Assembly: GCA_958510825.1 (NCBI GenBank)
Contig: OY294044.1
Location: 97,822,426 to 97,886,425, forward strand
Direction: 5' to 3'
DNA length: 64,000 nucleotides
DNA from: Brachypterus glaber
Taxonomy: Eukaryota; Arthropoda; Insecta; Coleoptera; Kateretidae
Part shown: one piece after another, positions 53,513-64,000 of the stretch
How positions within the stretch are numbered: the first letter of the stretch is position 1
Layout of the letters: every line of letters starts with the position of its first letter
Position numbers and translations under genes: made by a program
Notes under the pieces: generated by a model
Told to the model about the DNA's origin: nothing
The model's input: only the letters and a program-made list of their open reading frames with translations
Databases searched by the model: none

Positions 53513-54660
53513 GGCAATTTTATAGACTGTTCTTGGCCCCAGAATTATTGTTTATAACTATGAAAATAGCTTAATCTGAATGTATTAAATGAAATCAATA
53601 TGACTCGGCAAGTTAAAAATAGATTTTTTGGTAACTCATTGTCATAGCTTTTGGAGCTTCTAGGACCCAAAGGAACCGGATTCGGAGTCTTGCAATTTGA
53701 AAATAGCTTAATCTGAATGTACTTTAAGAAATATATAAAATATAGCCGGGAGAAAATAATTAAATAAAAATGGTCGTCAGATCTCCGACTAAAAGCAGAG
53801 TAAAAATTAAGTAAACTAAAACATGCGAGGAAGCGCCTGTAAGGATTATAACCTGAAATACAAATATATTTATAAATTAACTATCGAGTAATTTTCTGAG
53901 ACCTAAATTAAGGTGTACGAACGTAACGTATGTAACAACGGAATGACCCTTATGTGCTCTACATCAAAGGGAGCGTTCAAGTATTAGGTAATGCGCTAGG
54001 GGGGGGGGGTCTCGAAAACTTTACGCCGGTGTTACAGAGGGGTGTGGGTGTCAGTAAAAATGTTACGTAACACTTAAAAAATTATAAACTTATAAAATGT
54101 TTATTGGGTCACGTTTTTAACAATGATCTAGGCTTAAAGAGACGGATTCTCTAAAATGTTATGCCGCGTTACATAGGGGGGGTGCGTGTCAAAAATGGCC
54201 AAATTTTACGTTACGTAATACTTGAACATTCCCTTTGACTTAAGGGTCATTAATTTAGGTCTCAGAAAATTACTCGATAGTTAATTTATAAATATATTTG
54301 TATTTCAGGTTATAATCCTTACAGACGCTTCCTCGCATCTATTAGTTTACTTAATTTTTACTCTACTTTTAGTCGGAGATCTGACGACCATTTTTATTTA
54401 ATTATTTTCTCCCGGCTATATTTTATATATGTCTTAAAGTACATTCAGATTAAGCTATTTTCAAATTGCTAGACTCAGAATCCGGTTCCTTTGGGTGCTA
54501 GAAGCTACAAAAGCTATGACAATGAGCTACCAAAAAATCTATTTTTAACTTGCCGAGTCATATAGATTTCATTTAATACATTCAGATTAAGCTATTTTTA
54601 TAGTTATACACAATAATTCGGGGACCAAGAACAGTCTATAAAATTGCCTTTAAAATATGT
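53513..54660. repeat. 1.15-kb palindrome made of two inverted R repeats
   Basis: The left arm (53513-53950) and right arm (54239-54660) are inverted R repeats with few differences, from AAAGGCAATTTTATAGACTG at the outside to ATTTTCTGAGACCTAAATTA near the centre. The spacer is the MITE at 53965-54238. Confidence 0.88.
53965..54238. mobile_element. MITE with CAAAGGGAACGTTCAAGTA-type ends
   Basis: CAAAGGGAGCGTTCAAGTAT and TACTTGAACATTCCCTTTG are inverted. Inner arms carry GTTACGTAACACTT and TTACGTTACGTAATA. It occupies the centre of the R palindrome. A relative is at 55823-56048. Confidence 0.75.
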
Positions 54661-54829
54661 GATACCTAATTTTTTAAAGAAATGAGAATTTATATTTCGA
54701 TTAAATGAAAATTAAAGAGAGTGTTGACATATGTCACATAAAGTTATTAAAGTCTTTTTTTAACTCTTAGCCTAGTGAATAATTGTGTGAAACTGTGAAA
54801 ATAGACTAATCTAAATGTAATAAATGTAA

Positions 54830-55030
54830 TTTATTTGACTCGATAAGTTAAAAATATTTTTTTCGGGGACCCCATTTCACCACCTATTCGAGGCTTCTAG
54901 CATCCAAAGGAACCCGATCCAGGACCTGGCGATTTGCAAGTAGCTTAATTTGAATGTACTTTAAGACATATATTAAATATAGCCGGGAGCAAATAATGAA
55001 ATAAAAATGGTAACCAGCTCTCTGACTATT
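54830..55030 (+). repeat. R repeat fragment
   Basis: ATTTGACTCGATAAGTTAAA, CATCCAAAGGAACCCGATCC, ATTTGAATGTACTTTAAGAC, ATATAGCCGGGAGCAAATAA and AATGGTAACCAGCTCTCTGA appear in order. Confidence 0.7.
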
Positions 55031-55800
55031 AACTTAAATTTAATAATCAATTAGGCAATAAAAATAATGCAGCTAATGTGCGCGTTACGTACCCTACAAA
55101 ATTTGGAAGTGAACTTATGTAAATGATAATGAAAATCTGCTAATCTGATTTGATTTTTTTATTTCTAATTATGTTTGATTAATTTGTAAAAGATTTTCTT
55201 TCTATTAGGCATATGGGATATTAAAAAAAAAAAAACAAATAAATAAAATTTTTACAAATTATTATAGTTGTTTCGTATGTTACAAAAAAATGTTACGTAT
55301 GTCACCTGAGGGTTTTCACCAAATTATAAAACTGTATTTGGAAAAAATAACTAAACGATAAATTATTCATTCGTAGGGAAATAAACTCCTAAATTTTTTT
55401 GCAGTTGATTATGGTTAGGGATCGCCTAGTGGCCCTAAACTTTCAATTTTGGCTATTTTACAAGTCTATTTCACCACAACAGTTTTGAAAATGCTGAATG
55501 AATTTTAAACTATAACCTTACCCAATATCTAAATAAATATATAAAAATAATATATAATTTTGTATGCTGTGGTAGCAGTTGACCCGGAATGACCCTTAAC
55601 GCTATATTGCACATAATTGTATTCTGCACTGAAAAAAAATTAGATGCGTCTGTTGACTTGCATAATAAATAACCAATATTGATTTTTTTTCTTTTATTTC
55701 AAAAATGTTAATACATTTTTTTTTCAAACCCATCCCGAAACATTGTGCACATAAAGAATAAAAAAGAATATAAAACTAAAAAATACTAATATCTACTTGC
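55031..55800. other. Unassigned AT-rich sequence
   Basis: No gene or repeat family that I can support. Confidence 0.4.
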
Positions 55801-55822
55801 TCACAAATTATATGTGTGGTAA

Positions 55823-56048
55823 GGGAACGTTCAAGTAATACGTAACGCAAATTGTACCAAAATTCATACACTTCATACCCCGGTTCTCGCGTTATTATAG
55901 ATTACAGAGATTTCATATTTTGGCTACTCCCCCTTAAAGGGTGTGTGCAAAATATGAAATCTCTACAGTCTTAAATAACGGGAGAATCGGGGTATGAAGT
56001 GTATGAATTTTGGTACAATTTGCGTTACGTAATACTTGAAAGTTCCCT
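55823..56048. mobile_element. Hairpin MITE, 226 bp, long arms
   Basis: AAGGGAACGTTCAAGTAATA, CGTAACGCAAATTGTACCAA and TTCATACACTTCATACCCCG are mirrored on the right almost without error. Inner arms AGAGATTTCATATTTTG and CAAAATATGAAATCTCT surround a short loop. The end motif is shared with 53965-54238. Confidence 0.88.
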
Positions 56049-56088
56049 AATCAAAAAAACAATTTTTAAATTTTTTTTCGCGCTAACA

Positions 56089-56490
56089 TATAGCACTATG
56101 AACCAAAAGTTGCCTTTATTATAGACCATAACCAGTAACTTTTTTCAATTTTTTTCGTTTTGATTCCAATTTTCAAAAAAATCCCCCCCCCCTAAGGGGG
56201 GCAACCTCAAAACCCCTATATAAAAATTTTCACGAAAATATGGAAAATATTTCAAAATATTTACCCCCTCACCCTTGTAGGGTGGAGTTAGATTTTTTTT
56301 ATTATCAGATTTGATTTCAGCAACCTCAAAAAAACCTATAATGCAATTTTCAAATTGGGATTAATATTGGTTCATTCAACAAAATTTAAAATTTCTTAAA
56401 TTTTTCAATCAAAACGACTTCCAAAGAAATTGAAAAAAATTACTGGTTATGTTCTATAATAAAGGCAACTTTTGGTACATAGTGCTATAT
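56089..56490. repeat. Palindrome with tandem-repeat interior
   Basis: TATAGCACTATGAACCAAAA, GTTGCCTTTATTATAGACCA and TAACCAGTAACTTTTTTCAA are mirrored at 56415-56490. The interior (56180-56365) is the 95-bp-type repeat also tandem at 35100-35720, with a CCCCCCCCCTAAGGGGGG hairpin. Confidence 0.8.
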
Positions 56491-57145
56491 GATTGGGCAA
56501 CAAAAATTTTTCGATCTACCCTAATAGGTAGTCTAATTAGTGGTTCTATAACTAGCTAGACGAATACCAACTTACGTTCTTTGATAATTCAGTAAGTGCT
56601 CTAATAGCAAATAGCAAAAGGAGATGTCTAACCTTATAAAAAAATTAAATATTTCCAACTTGGGAGATGGTTTGACCGAGGCTAAATGAGAGTATAGTGC
56701 AAGAGTGGCCCATATATGTTTTTTGATATTTGCGTTTATTATTAAAAATGTAAGGACAACTATATCTTTCATTACTACTACTATTATAATAATTGCATAA
56801 TTTAAATTACCGGTTTTATTAATGCAAGAGTAGCTCACAGGTATAAAAAATTTTCTTCTTTTAGGTATTTTATACTATATTTTACATTTTTTTTAGTATG
56901 ACGTAGAGTTTGGTCTCTACTCTCTTGGTCAGTTACGGTTTTACCCTATCCCATTTTTTAACAAAAACAATGCCAGCTGAGAATTTTATAGGTAAAAGCT
57001 GTGTACCAAATTTAAAGTCTTTAGCTCAAAACATTTTTGACTTATTGTGCCTACATACCGGGCCGACAGACATAATTTTTTTCGAGAAAAATTTTTTTTT
57101 AAATGTATTATGAAAAGTCATCAAATGCAAAAATAGGCAATATAA
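56491..57145. other. Unassigned, with a dispersed sentence at 56985-57080
   Basis: AAATTTAAAGTCTTTAGCTC, AAAACATTTTTGACTTATTG and GTGCCTACATACCGGGCCGA follow the same sentence as at 35760-35840, here without the expanded microsatellite. Frames at 56572-56838 and 56910-57113 are not recognised. Confidence 0.45.
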
Positions 57146-57150
57146 ATATA

Positions 57151-57245
57151 CAGGGTGTCTCAGAACTGACGCACTTCCTTTTTAGTGATTCTAAATAAAA
57201 AATATGAAAAAAAGTTCCTATAAACATATATAGAAAAACGTTTTA
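57151..57245. repeat. C-like MITE terminus fragment
   Basis: TACAGGGTGTCTCAGAACTG and ATATGAAAAAAAGTTCCTAT match the outer arm of the C family. No opposite end was found. Confidence 0.5.
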
Positions 57246-57467
57246 GTCTGATATGTCTGTCATGTTGACAGAACTTGTAAATATTGTCCTCTTTGTTTAC
57301 CCAATATAAGAATGAAGCGGTGTTTTATCTTTAGCTGAAGAGAAACGTTGACCCAATTTCCCTTATGGCTTGAAAATAGGCTTGATGTTTTCCTTCCTCA
57401 AGAGCCTGCCGATTTTTACAACTGGTACAAAATTACAAAAAGAGAAAATTAATTATTTAAAAACAAA

Positions 57468-57590
57468 AGTGATGTTTCTCTTTTAGATTTTATTAAAACT
57501 GTATAGGAATTATTATAAAATATAATATATGATATTATGTTTATATAATCATTCATTCCTATACAATTTTAATAAAACATCACTTTTTGA
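57468..57590. repeat. Hairpin, about 123 bp
   Basis: TTTTATTAAAACTGTATAGG with an ATTATATTATG-type centre is mirrored by CCTATACAATTTTAATAAAA; GATGTTT and AACATC close it. Confidence 0.65.
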
Positions 57591-57625
57591 ATACTTGATT
57601 TTCTTTTTTTCATTAAATATTTAAA

Positions 57626-58030
57626 TACACCGAAAAAACGTTGGTATTTTTACAAAAAAAATACTAACATTATTGCAGCGATTTTATATTGATATATTGT
57701 AAAATCAAAAGTAAGTTTAATAAAAACGCAATATTATTGTGAATTTACGAAATTTTGCGAAAATCCTTAATCATTTTACAAAAAAATACAATTTTTTTAG
57801 CTTTTCAAAAAACATTTAAAATTACAAAGACGTGTTGTAATATTGTAAAAATACGAAATAATTAAACAAATGTTATTAAATTACAAAAAAAAATAATTTT
57901 TATGAATTTACAAGATTACATGACATTTAGTTAAATTACAAAGTTGATATGTAATATTACTAGCAAAATCGGTGGCATTAAATGACCAACAATATTATTA
58001 GTAATTTCACAAAACAATTTTTAGAGTGTA
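57626..58030. mobile_element. AT-rich element with TACACCG/AGAGTGTA ends and TTACAAA motifs
   Basis: TACACCGAAAAAACG and TTTTTAGAGTGTA are imperfectly inverted. Inside are many TTACAA/TTGTAA copies (for example TGTAATATTGTAAAAA, AATTACAAAG, TGTAATATTAC). Resembles the ACTGTAAA-rich region at 34330-35090 in design. Confidence 0.5.
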
Positions 58031-58705
58031 TTAAAGTATTCAGATGCGGAAAAAGAAAAGACATGTTTGATGCAGTTAATACGATTATTAGGTTAAAACA
58101 AGTACAAACAAACATTAAAATCCTCCTTTCTTTGCCTAATGTATAATAATTATTACAACCCTTATGGTAACTCGATTACTAACCTTTTTCTTCAATTTTG
58201 TTAAACTACAATGGTTAGAAAACTCAATTACCGTAAATGTTTCATGAGCTTTATATTAAATAAAAATACCCTAACCTACTGTGTGGAAAATAAGTTATTT
58301 TAAAAATTGTTCTTTTATCTTTTAATAAAATTGTTACGTTATAATAGGTATAATAACTTAGATTTAATGAAGTAGTATTAAAAATTTATAAAATATAAGC
58401 GGAAAACATTTATTTTAAATTAACTTCCAGTATACCTGTCATATCACTTATTTTTAAAAATGTTGTACAATTAGCGAAATAAACTTGGCCTTACGTCTGT
58501 TTTACGAAGAAATATTAACGACATAAGCAAAAGCAATTAAAATTGGGGTAAACTTGTACTTAAAATTAAATAATCTCACAATTAATATATTGTGCTTATC
58601 GGCTTTGCAACCAACGAAAAGATTAAGTATTAATTCTATTCTTTCTTTGACCGATATCTCACTAAAAATTTTGTTGAAAAGATAACACTGACACAAAAAA
58701 AAAAT
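58031..58705. other. Unassigned AT-rich sequence
   Basis: No supported feature. The minus frame at 58502-58696 has no domain that I know. Confidence 0.4.
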
Positions 58706-58710
58706 AATAA

Positions 58711-58935
58711 GTTACTATTGACGGGTACGGGTCGTTATCTCGTAAAAATTACCTCTTAAGCATTTACCTCGCTAGTAAATACCGCGTAAAAATACCTCTC
58801 AAAAAGTTCCAAACTGGAATCAAATAAAACTGAAAATTGTTATCATAGATACATATTTAATAAATTAAGTTTGCCTTCATAATAGTGTTTTCAAAAAAAA
58901 CACTACTAATAATAATAATAATGCAAAATCAACTA

Positions 58936-59007
<72 letters not shown>

Positions 59008-59254
59008 TATACTATGCCAAAATATTGGCCATATTTATAATTCTAACTAAACAAATTAATAAACATAAACATATATAAATAAATAAATAATAAACATTAA
59101 AATAACCTAATAAACATTTGCATATTTCAGAGTCAAAATATGGGGACAGACTAGAGCTCGTGTTAATTATTCAAGACATTAATTACTATTACCTGCGAGG
59201 TAATGAGTAACGAGGTAATTTTTACGAGGTAACGACCCATACCCACTATTAACC
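58711..59254. mobile_element. MITE with TTACCTCG subterminal motifs and a TA microsatellite
   Basis: GTTACTATTGACGGGTACGG, GTCGTTATCTCGTAAAAATT and ACCTC are mirrored by GAGGTAATTTTTACGAGG, TAACGACCCATACCCACTAT and TAACC. TTACCTCG recurs near both ends. The interior has an uninterrupted (TA)n of about 70 bases (58936-59006). Confidence 0.78.
58936..59006. repeat. (TA)n microsatellite
   Basis: About 35 uninterrupted TA units, flanked by ACTATACTA-like edges. Confidence 0.97.
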
Positions 59255-59393
59255 AGACTATATTTATCTTACGTATTATTGGGCACTGAAAACTAATTTA
59301 ATAATAAAAGAGCTAGCTGCTCCCAAAACCTTCCTTCTTATGGAAAAGTGGTTACGATCATATTGGTTAAATTTTGGGTACTATAGTTCTCGA

Positions 59394-60304
59394 TACACGG
59401 AAAAAAAGCTAAACTGGGTTTAATATTAATAATCTTGAATCAGCGCTATGCTAGTTTCCCGATTCCGCAACTCTAGTTATACTTCTTTTCAAAAAAATCT
59501 TATTCTTGTACGTTGACAAAAGCTATATTTTGATCAAGACTTAACTAGTATTTAAATCAAGAATATAACTATACTTTAAACAATTCTAGATACAATCTTA
59601 TCCGAGTATTACTTATACTTATTTAGATTAGCAAATTATTGCATCAAGTATAAAAATTCTTCTATATTTCTGTGACTCTAGACACACACATTTATGCTTG
59701 TATCTTGAAAACTCGAAGATATATCAAAAAAATAACGAAAAAACCGATCCCCCCTAGATACACACCCCCCACATAAATCCATTTTCAGAATTTGAGCAGA
59801 CCTGAAGTGAGTGAAGCCTCCAGACAACTTGATCCATACCAATCCGATAATGTGTATCGAATTAGCTGACTAGTAAGTTATAACGACAGTATTCCAAGAG
59901 CCCGACTTTATTCATTTTTCAGTTTTGTTAGTGGAAAGAAATATCATGTGGCGCCACCTATAGCATAACGCTGTCAAGTGCACTGAAATTGAAAAATTAC
60001 ACAAGCCTGTACTAAATAACATCTATAAAGGTATTTATACTTGATTAAATAACTCATTCTTTATCGCTAATGAATTTATTCACTTTTTAAGAGTATATCT
60101 TCTTCTTAAATATAAAATAATTTATTCTTTTTTTTTAATAAAAAATTACTTAAAGTGACTATAACTATGTTTGAAAAACAAGTATAAGAGTATACTGGCT
60201 TCAAAAATTTGTTATACCCATGGAAAGAATATTATACATGGAACAAGTGTAAAATTTTAAGTATATGCTTATTCTTGAATATAGATTTTATTTTATTCCG
60301 TGTA
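59394..60304. mobile_element. TIR element with TACACGGAATAAA-type ends, 0.9 kb
   Basis: TACACGGAAAAAAAG and TTTTATTCCGTGTA are short inverted ends like those at 50839-51266. The interior repeats ACTTATACT, AAGTATA and TATTCTTG phrases in both directions. No transposase frame. Confidence 0.55.
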
Positions 60305-60553
60305 TTCTGATCAAAAATGTCTACATGCGAAACTCCCAAAAATCAATACTTTAAGTGCTAGATCACTTTGAAGACCTGGAGATAGCTAGTCCAATTTTTT
60401 TTGCAGTTGTTTAAAAAAATTTTGAGGTCAACGAGCGTTTTAACTTTTAAATTTATTTTCAGAACATAAAAATATGTAAGAAAAATATAGTCTGGTTATT
60501 GATATTTTCATTTTTTGTGAGCCTGTTTAATGGTTTTTGCTTATTTATGTTAT

Positions 60554-60726
60554 TTAACCCCTTCCGCTCCAGCCAGTTCTTCAAGGTGTAGGTCCTTATA
60601 CCAGATTAAAACTTATATGGAAAATCCCGTATCCAACTGTTGTGATAAATATTGTGATAAATTTAGCTATATGTGCCTAAAAATAATATACGTCGATACA
60701 ATGCTCCATGGAGCAGAAGGGATTAA
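60554..60726. mobile_element. piggyBac-like MITE, 173 bp
   Basis: TTAACCCCTTCCGCTCCA at the left and TGGAGCAGAAGGGATTAA at the right are inverted with TTAA at both outer ends. The 79-codon frame at 60530-60769 spans the whole element and is therefore not a gene. Confidence 0.78.
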
Positions 60727-60775
60727 AAATAAAATTAAATCTGGTACACTAGTATGTATACTAGTATAAAGCCCA

Positions 60776-61146
60776 CTTTATCAGTGTACAGTTAAAACCT
60801 TATCTAAAAGATAAACTCCGAAAGGAGACATTTCAGAAGTTACCGAGAACAAACTTCCTGATAACCGTGTTGTGGATGACTGGAACAAGCTCACCGAGAA
60901 TATTGTCACAGCGCCCAGTTTAAACAGTTTTAAGAACAGACTGGACAGTGATTGGAACCTTCTGTCCATGTGATTTTTAATGTGATATTTAATGTGATTT
61001 ATATGTGTTTATATTTGTGATAGAATCCAAGTCATTTTGTTAATGTTAATATATTTATTTGTAATTTATATGTAAATACCTGACTAAACTGTGCAGTCCA
61101 CCGGCCTAGCCGTCTATCTGCCTAATAATAATAATAATAATAATAA
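60776..61146 (+). mobile_element. 5'-truncated CR1-like LINE 3' end
   Basis: The frame 60824-60973 ends in NRVVDDWNKLTENIV and SLNSFKNRLDSDW, the C-terminal signature of reverse transcriptases of CR1/Rex-type LINEs. Upstream the frame is broken (KLRKETFQKL-like residues appear in another frame at about 60808). After the TGA come about 150 bases of 3' UTR and an (AAT)n tail (61124-61146). No intact enzyme. Confidence 0.85.
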
Positions 61147-61740
61147 AGTCTCAATTAATAGCAAATTCTGGATTTTGGTTGGAGTTGCTATGGTTATTAC
61201 GTGTCAGCTAAATTTAGGTACACTTTGATAAATATAGATAGGTAATATTTTTTAGTGATAATTAAATGAAACTCATGAATCTTCTTCTGGACTGTACAGC
61301 GTATATCCGGAAAATAGATCCTAATTGTATGTTTGATCAAAAAGGAATACATATTTCATTTAAAGGTTTTTCCGCAAAATAACAATACTATTCATTTATA
61401 CTCATTAGTAGTTTAAACAATGGGAAAAAGGAAAACTGATGTATTTTTGGCAAATACAAAGGTTTATTTGTTTCCGAGCCTCGGAATCCGAGCTGCGGCT
61501 ATTGAGCTTTTTTTCAGGGTAGGATTAAGAAGTTAATATGTGGCTTTTTCTACTAGGTTTCTATAGTGCTGTACTAGCCACGTAACATTAAACTGCGCAA
61601 CTGCGTGGCTCATTTTTTTGGTCGAAATTGACATTTGGCCGACACTAGCGTTTTCAGCTGAAACCAATACGGAAACCGAAGCTTCGGTCAGCCGCTAATT
61701 AAACTTTTATTTCAACTTATTTCTAACTCTTATTTTATAT
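61147..61740. other. Unassigned; small GC-richer patch
   Basis: 61460-61500 (GAGCCTCGGAATCCGAGC) and 61670-61690 (CCGAAGCTTCGG) are small palindromes. No gene is seen. Confidence 0.4.
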
Positions 61741-61759
61741 TCACCGAGGAATCTTGCGT

Positions 61760-61880
61760 TCAAAAATCTGTTTGTGAGTCGGTCGGTCGGTCGTCTGTCC
61801 GGGAAACTTTTGACCACGATAAATCGAGAAAGCTTTGAGCTAAAGACCATAGGTTTATTCTCCAAAGTTCTAGGCTGAAT
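61760..61880 (-). repeat. Dispersed sentence with GGTCGGTCGGTCG, inverted
   Basis: The minus strand reads CAGCCTAGAACTTTGGAGAA-like, then CTTTAGCTCAAAGCTTTCTC, then CCCGGACAGACGACCGACCG, in the order of 35721-35880. Confidence 0.6.
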
Positions 61881-62715
61881 TTTTTTTTGGTAAAGGGGTA
61901 AAACTGGGTAGAAACTATTTTTTTTCAAAAACATTTTTTTATGTTTTTTTCGCTTTTCAAAAAAAAAGAAACTTTATTTAAAAATTTTTTTTTTTTTTGT
62001 TTTCCAAAAACATTTTTTTATTGTTTTAATGAACTTAGACCTATATGGAAAGGTATTATTTTTTAGCAGCATTTTTTATAAAGATAAATGATTCATCAAT
62101 TTAAAACCAAAAATAATAAAAAAATTGTTTGGTTTATTTTTGTGCAAAGTGCAACAACACAAAGAGTTTATGAAATAAAAATCAGAAATGGCAGGTAGAT
62201 GAACAAAAAGTTTGATGTGTGGTCCACCATGTAAAGTGATTGTATTCGCAAAACTACTTAAAAAAAATTATTTGGTTAAAATATTGCTATTTCATTATGA
62301 ATTATTAAAATATGTCACCAAATCCTTACCTCTGAGGTTTGAGGCCCCCTGGGCCAGGTTGGTCCACTGGTTAATCCAGTCCTGCCTTTTTCCATACATT
62401 AATTTTACATAATTATATAATAGCGTGAGCGCATTACAAAATTATTACCAACTGATAATGATTACGATAATGTTCGCTTAAAATAATTAAGTTAGTTTTG
62501 GGTTGCTGTGGTTTTTGGTCAAAATGTATCATCGGAAAACTTGTGTCTAACCAGAAAAACCAAAGTAAACGTATATTCGACTTCAACAACGCCCATATTT
62601 AAAAGTTCACAAAAAAAAACTACGAGGTGAAACTACTGGCATGCAGACTCTGTGTACTACAGAAATCTATTATTCGCCGAAATTTTAAATATGACGTATT
62701 TCCTAGCGGATCTGT
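61881..62715. other. Unassigned; poly-T runs and a possible hAT end
   Basis: GGTTAATCCAGTCCTG (62369-62384) after GGCCCCCTGGG resembles the right end of some hAT elements, but no left partner is seen. The frame at 62212-62412 runs through it and is not believed. Confidence 0.35.
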
Positions 62716-62718
62716 TTA

Positions 62719-63133
62719 TACGGTGTGTTACGGTGTAAACTCGGTGTAATGCTGATTACACCCAGTTTTCACGGAAAAACGGTACATTAACACGGGTGAT
62801 TTGTGAAAATTTGAACTGTGGTTTACACTTGTATTACACTAATATGTCAACACTCGATTGACTGCGTATTAACACCGAATTTCCACTCGTGTTTTTGATA
62901 CAGTGAAATTCCAGTGTAGACATGGTGTAACACCCGCTCATTTAAATTTAAGGTGTGATTCCAGTGTAATACGGTGTAACACCTGCTGTGGAAATTCGGT
63001 ATAAACACGATGTAACGCAGGAGTTTTTAGTCGTCATTGTGCCTACACTGAAATCCCACTGTAACACACCGTGATACTCCATTATAAATACCGTGTACTT
63101 TTTTCACATTTGCACGGTGTAATTTCAGTGTAT
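62719..63133. repeat. Cluster of GGTGTAA/TTACACC motifs, possible TIR element
   Basis: ACGGTGTAA, GTGTAACAC, TTACACT and near variants occur more than a dozen times in both orientations over 415 bp. The edges TATACGGTGTG and CAGTGTATA are inverted. Subterminal motif clusters are binding sites for transposase in some hAT elements. Confidence 0.55.
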
Positions 63134-63481
63134 ATTAGCAATAGGGTACCAGTCATTTGTTCAACTGCAGCGATTGATAGAACTCTTGCTAGTACTGTAA
63201 TTAAGGTTGAGGATCGATTAAAGTTTGATAGAAGCTTCTCTCTCAGGATTACAACAAAGGAGGAAGGGAAAAAAATATTTAAAATTTGCGCCAAACGCTT
63301 TGGTGGCGGTACAGACGGCGTATGGAAGGCATCCAAAGCCTGGACTTGCAAAAGAGTTTTCCACTTGGCCGCTTTTCCACTGTCCTTTAAGCTAAGGTCT
63401 ATGTCATAAAGGAGGCGGCAAATTGCAGGGAAATAAAAGAGTACCGGGGACACGATGTATCGCGATGTGTACATCTGCTAG
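63134..63481. other. Unassigned, less AT-rich, coding-like in both strands
   Basis: Frames of 112 codons (plus, 63071-63409) and 130 codons (minus, 63082-63474) overlap; only one at most can be real. Neither matches a family I know. Since an RNase H fragment follows directly on the plus strand, degraded LINE sequence is the likeliest source. Confidence 0.4.
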
Positions 63482-63670
63482 GACAGTCAAGCAGCTCTAA
63501 AGGCATTGTTTAATCCCAGCACTAGTTTACCCCTAGTCAGTGAGTATGCAGAAGCCCTAAAAGAGTTAGCAAGGACCATGAAGGTGCCGAGTCATAGTGG
63601 AATTCCTGGAAACCACCAGGCAGATGAACTTGCAAGACTCGGATCAGGGATGGCCTGCACGGGATCGTAA
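63482..63670 (+). pseudogene. LINE RNase H domain fragment (I/Jockey-group-like)
   Basis: The frame reads DSQAALKALFNPSTS, then LVSEYAEALKELA, then VPSHSGIPGNHQADELARLG, and stops at 63668-63670. DSQAALKAL contains the catalytic Asp motif, and HSGIPGN with ADELA is the C-terminal signature of the RNase H domain of non-LTR retrotransposons. The usual H is present; E is replaced by H in the GNE position. Upstream the frame is closed, so only the back half of the domain survives. Confidence 0.85.
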
Positions 63671-63699
63671 CCTATATAGTAGTAGTAAATTTTTGGGTT

Positions 63700-64000
63700 G
63701 GTCAAAGCCGGACAACTAATCCGAATCTAATATGGTGGATCCAATATGGTGGATTAGATTTTTTAAAGTTTCTCGGATAATTTAATCCGCCATATTGAAT
63801 CCACCATATTGGATTCGCCATTTTGAGTTTGGGAAAACTGGCACCAGATTCGTAATCAGCCACCCCAAAAACCCGCGAGTACCAAGTTTCAAGCAAATCC
63901 GACCAACTGTAAAAAAACTAATCCGCCATATTGGATCCCCCATTTTGAAAGCTAGTTTTTAAATTCTAACCTCTAATTCAGATTCAGCGACCCAAAATAC
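63700..64000. repeat. Inverted ATATGGTGGAT motifs and GATTCAGCGACC repeat
   Basis: CCAATATGGTGGAT and ATCCRCCATATTG copies lie in both orientations between 63725 and 63930, and ATTCAGATTCAGCGACCC closes the window as at 3895-4055. The minus frame at 63702-63896 is a by-product. The repeat probably continues outside the window. Confidence 0.6.

Noticed and set aside
60530..60769. 79-codon frame with Cys pairs
   Set aside because: It spans a complete piggyBac-like MITE with TTAA ends.
62335..62384. hAT element right end
   Set aside because: Only one end-like sequence was found, with no partner and no target duplication; mentioned only as a possibility.
63082..63474. 130-codon minus-strand frame
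   Set aside because: It overlaps a plus-strand frame of similar length and the GGTGTAA motif field; no family recognised, and the adjacent plus-strand LINE fragment makes degraded retroelement sequence more likely.

Overview
The window looks like AT-rich, gene-poor, repeat-packed arthropod (most likely insect) DNA. The evidence is a tRNA-derived SINE, Penelope-like retroelements with GIY-YIG endonucleases and hammerhead-type ribozymes, LINE fragments, and dense inverted-repeat DNA transposon relics of hAT, piggyBac, PIF/Harbinger and Tc1/mariner character. There is also a 6-kb satellite array and one assembly gap of 200 N. I found no intact host protein-coding gene. Almost all short reading frames lie inside repeats and are not believed. 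The species cannot be told from the sequence.

Layout. 1-2.7 kb: a 161-bp hAT-type MITE with a perfect 8-bp target duplication, then a decayed Penelope-like element (PLE-1). 3-9.8 kb: palindromic MITEs, a 0.69-kb tandem duplication, a polypyrimidine tract and fragments of an interspersed family that I call the R repeat. 9.9-16.06 kb: 22 monomers of a 271-bp satellite with higher-order structure; the left edge of the array has been copied into the array. 17-19 kb: a SINE inside a hairpin MITE, then PLE-2, a Penelope-like 3' end flanked by its own inverted 3' end with a hammerhead-type motif in each arm. 19.5-34 kb: MITEs and palindromes, including a 1.04-kb long inverted repeat whose arms mirror the same small reading frame. 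34-47 kb: tandem repeats, hairpins, the gap, and repeats carrying GACAGACGGACGG-type microsatellites.

47.95-48.36 kb holds the most interesting object. It is a 389-bp insertion made of about 1.1 copies of a 354-bp unit, flanked by a duplicated target, with a textbook type I hammerhead ribozyme on the minus strand. This is the structure expected of a non-autonomous, ribozyme-bearing retroelement (retrozyme-like). A second, very short insertion at 39.14 kb has the same 3' end, its own 13-bp target duplication, and a 5' end within about 5 nt of the predicted ribozyme cleavage site. 49-64 kb: a Harbinger MITE, tandem repeats, a second SINE and a 1.17-kb TIR element both inside one R repeat, a 1.15-kb palindrome, more MITEs, and two LINE fragments (a CR1-like C-terminus and an RNase H domain).

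The parts do not form a pathway. They form a layered record of insertions. Nesting gives relative ages: R repeat older than SINE-2, the 1.17-kb TIR element and the C-family MITE; hairpin MITE older than SINE-1. Family names such as R, C, D, E and P are labels made up here. Homology calls rest on recognised motifs and pairwise matches seen by eye within the window, not on database searches.
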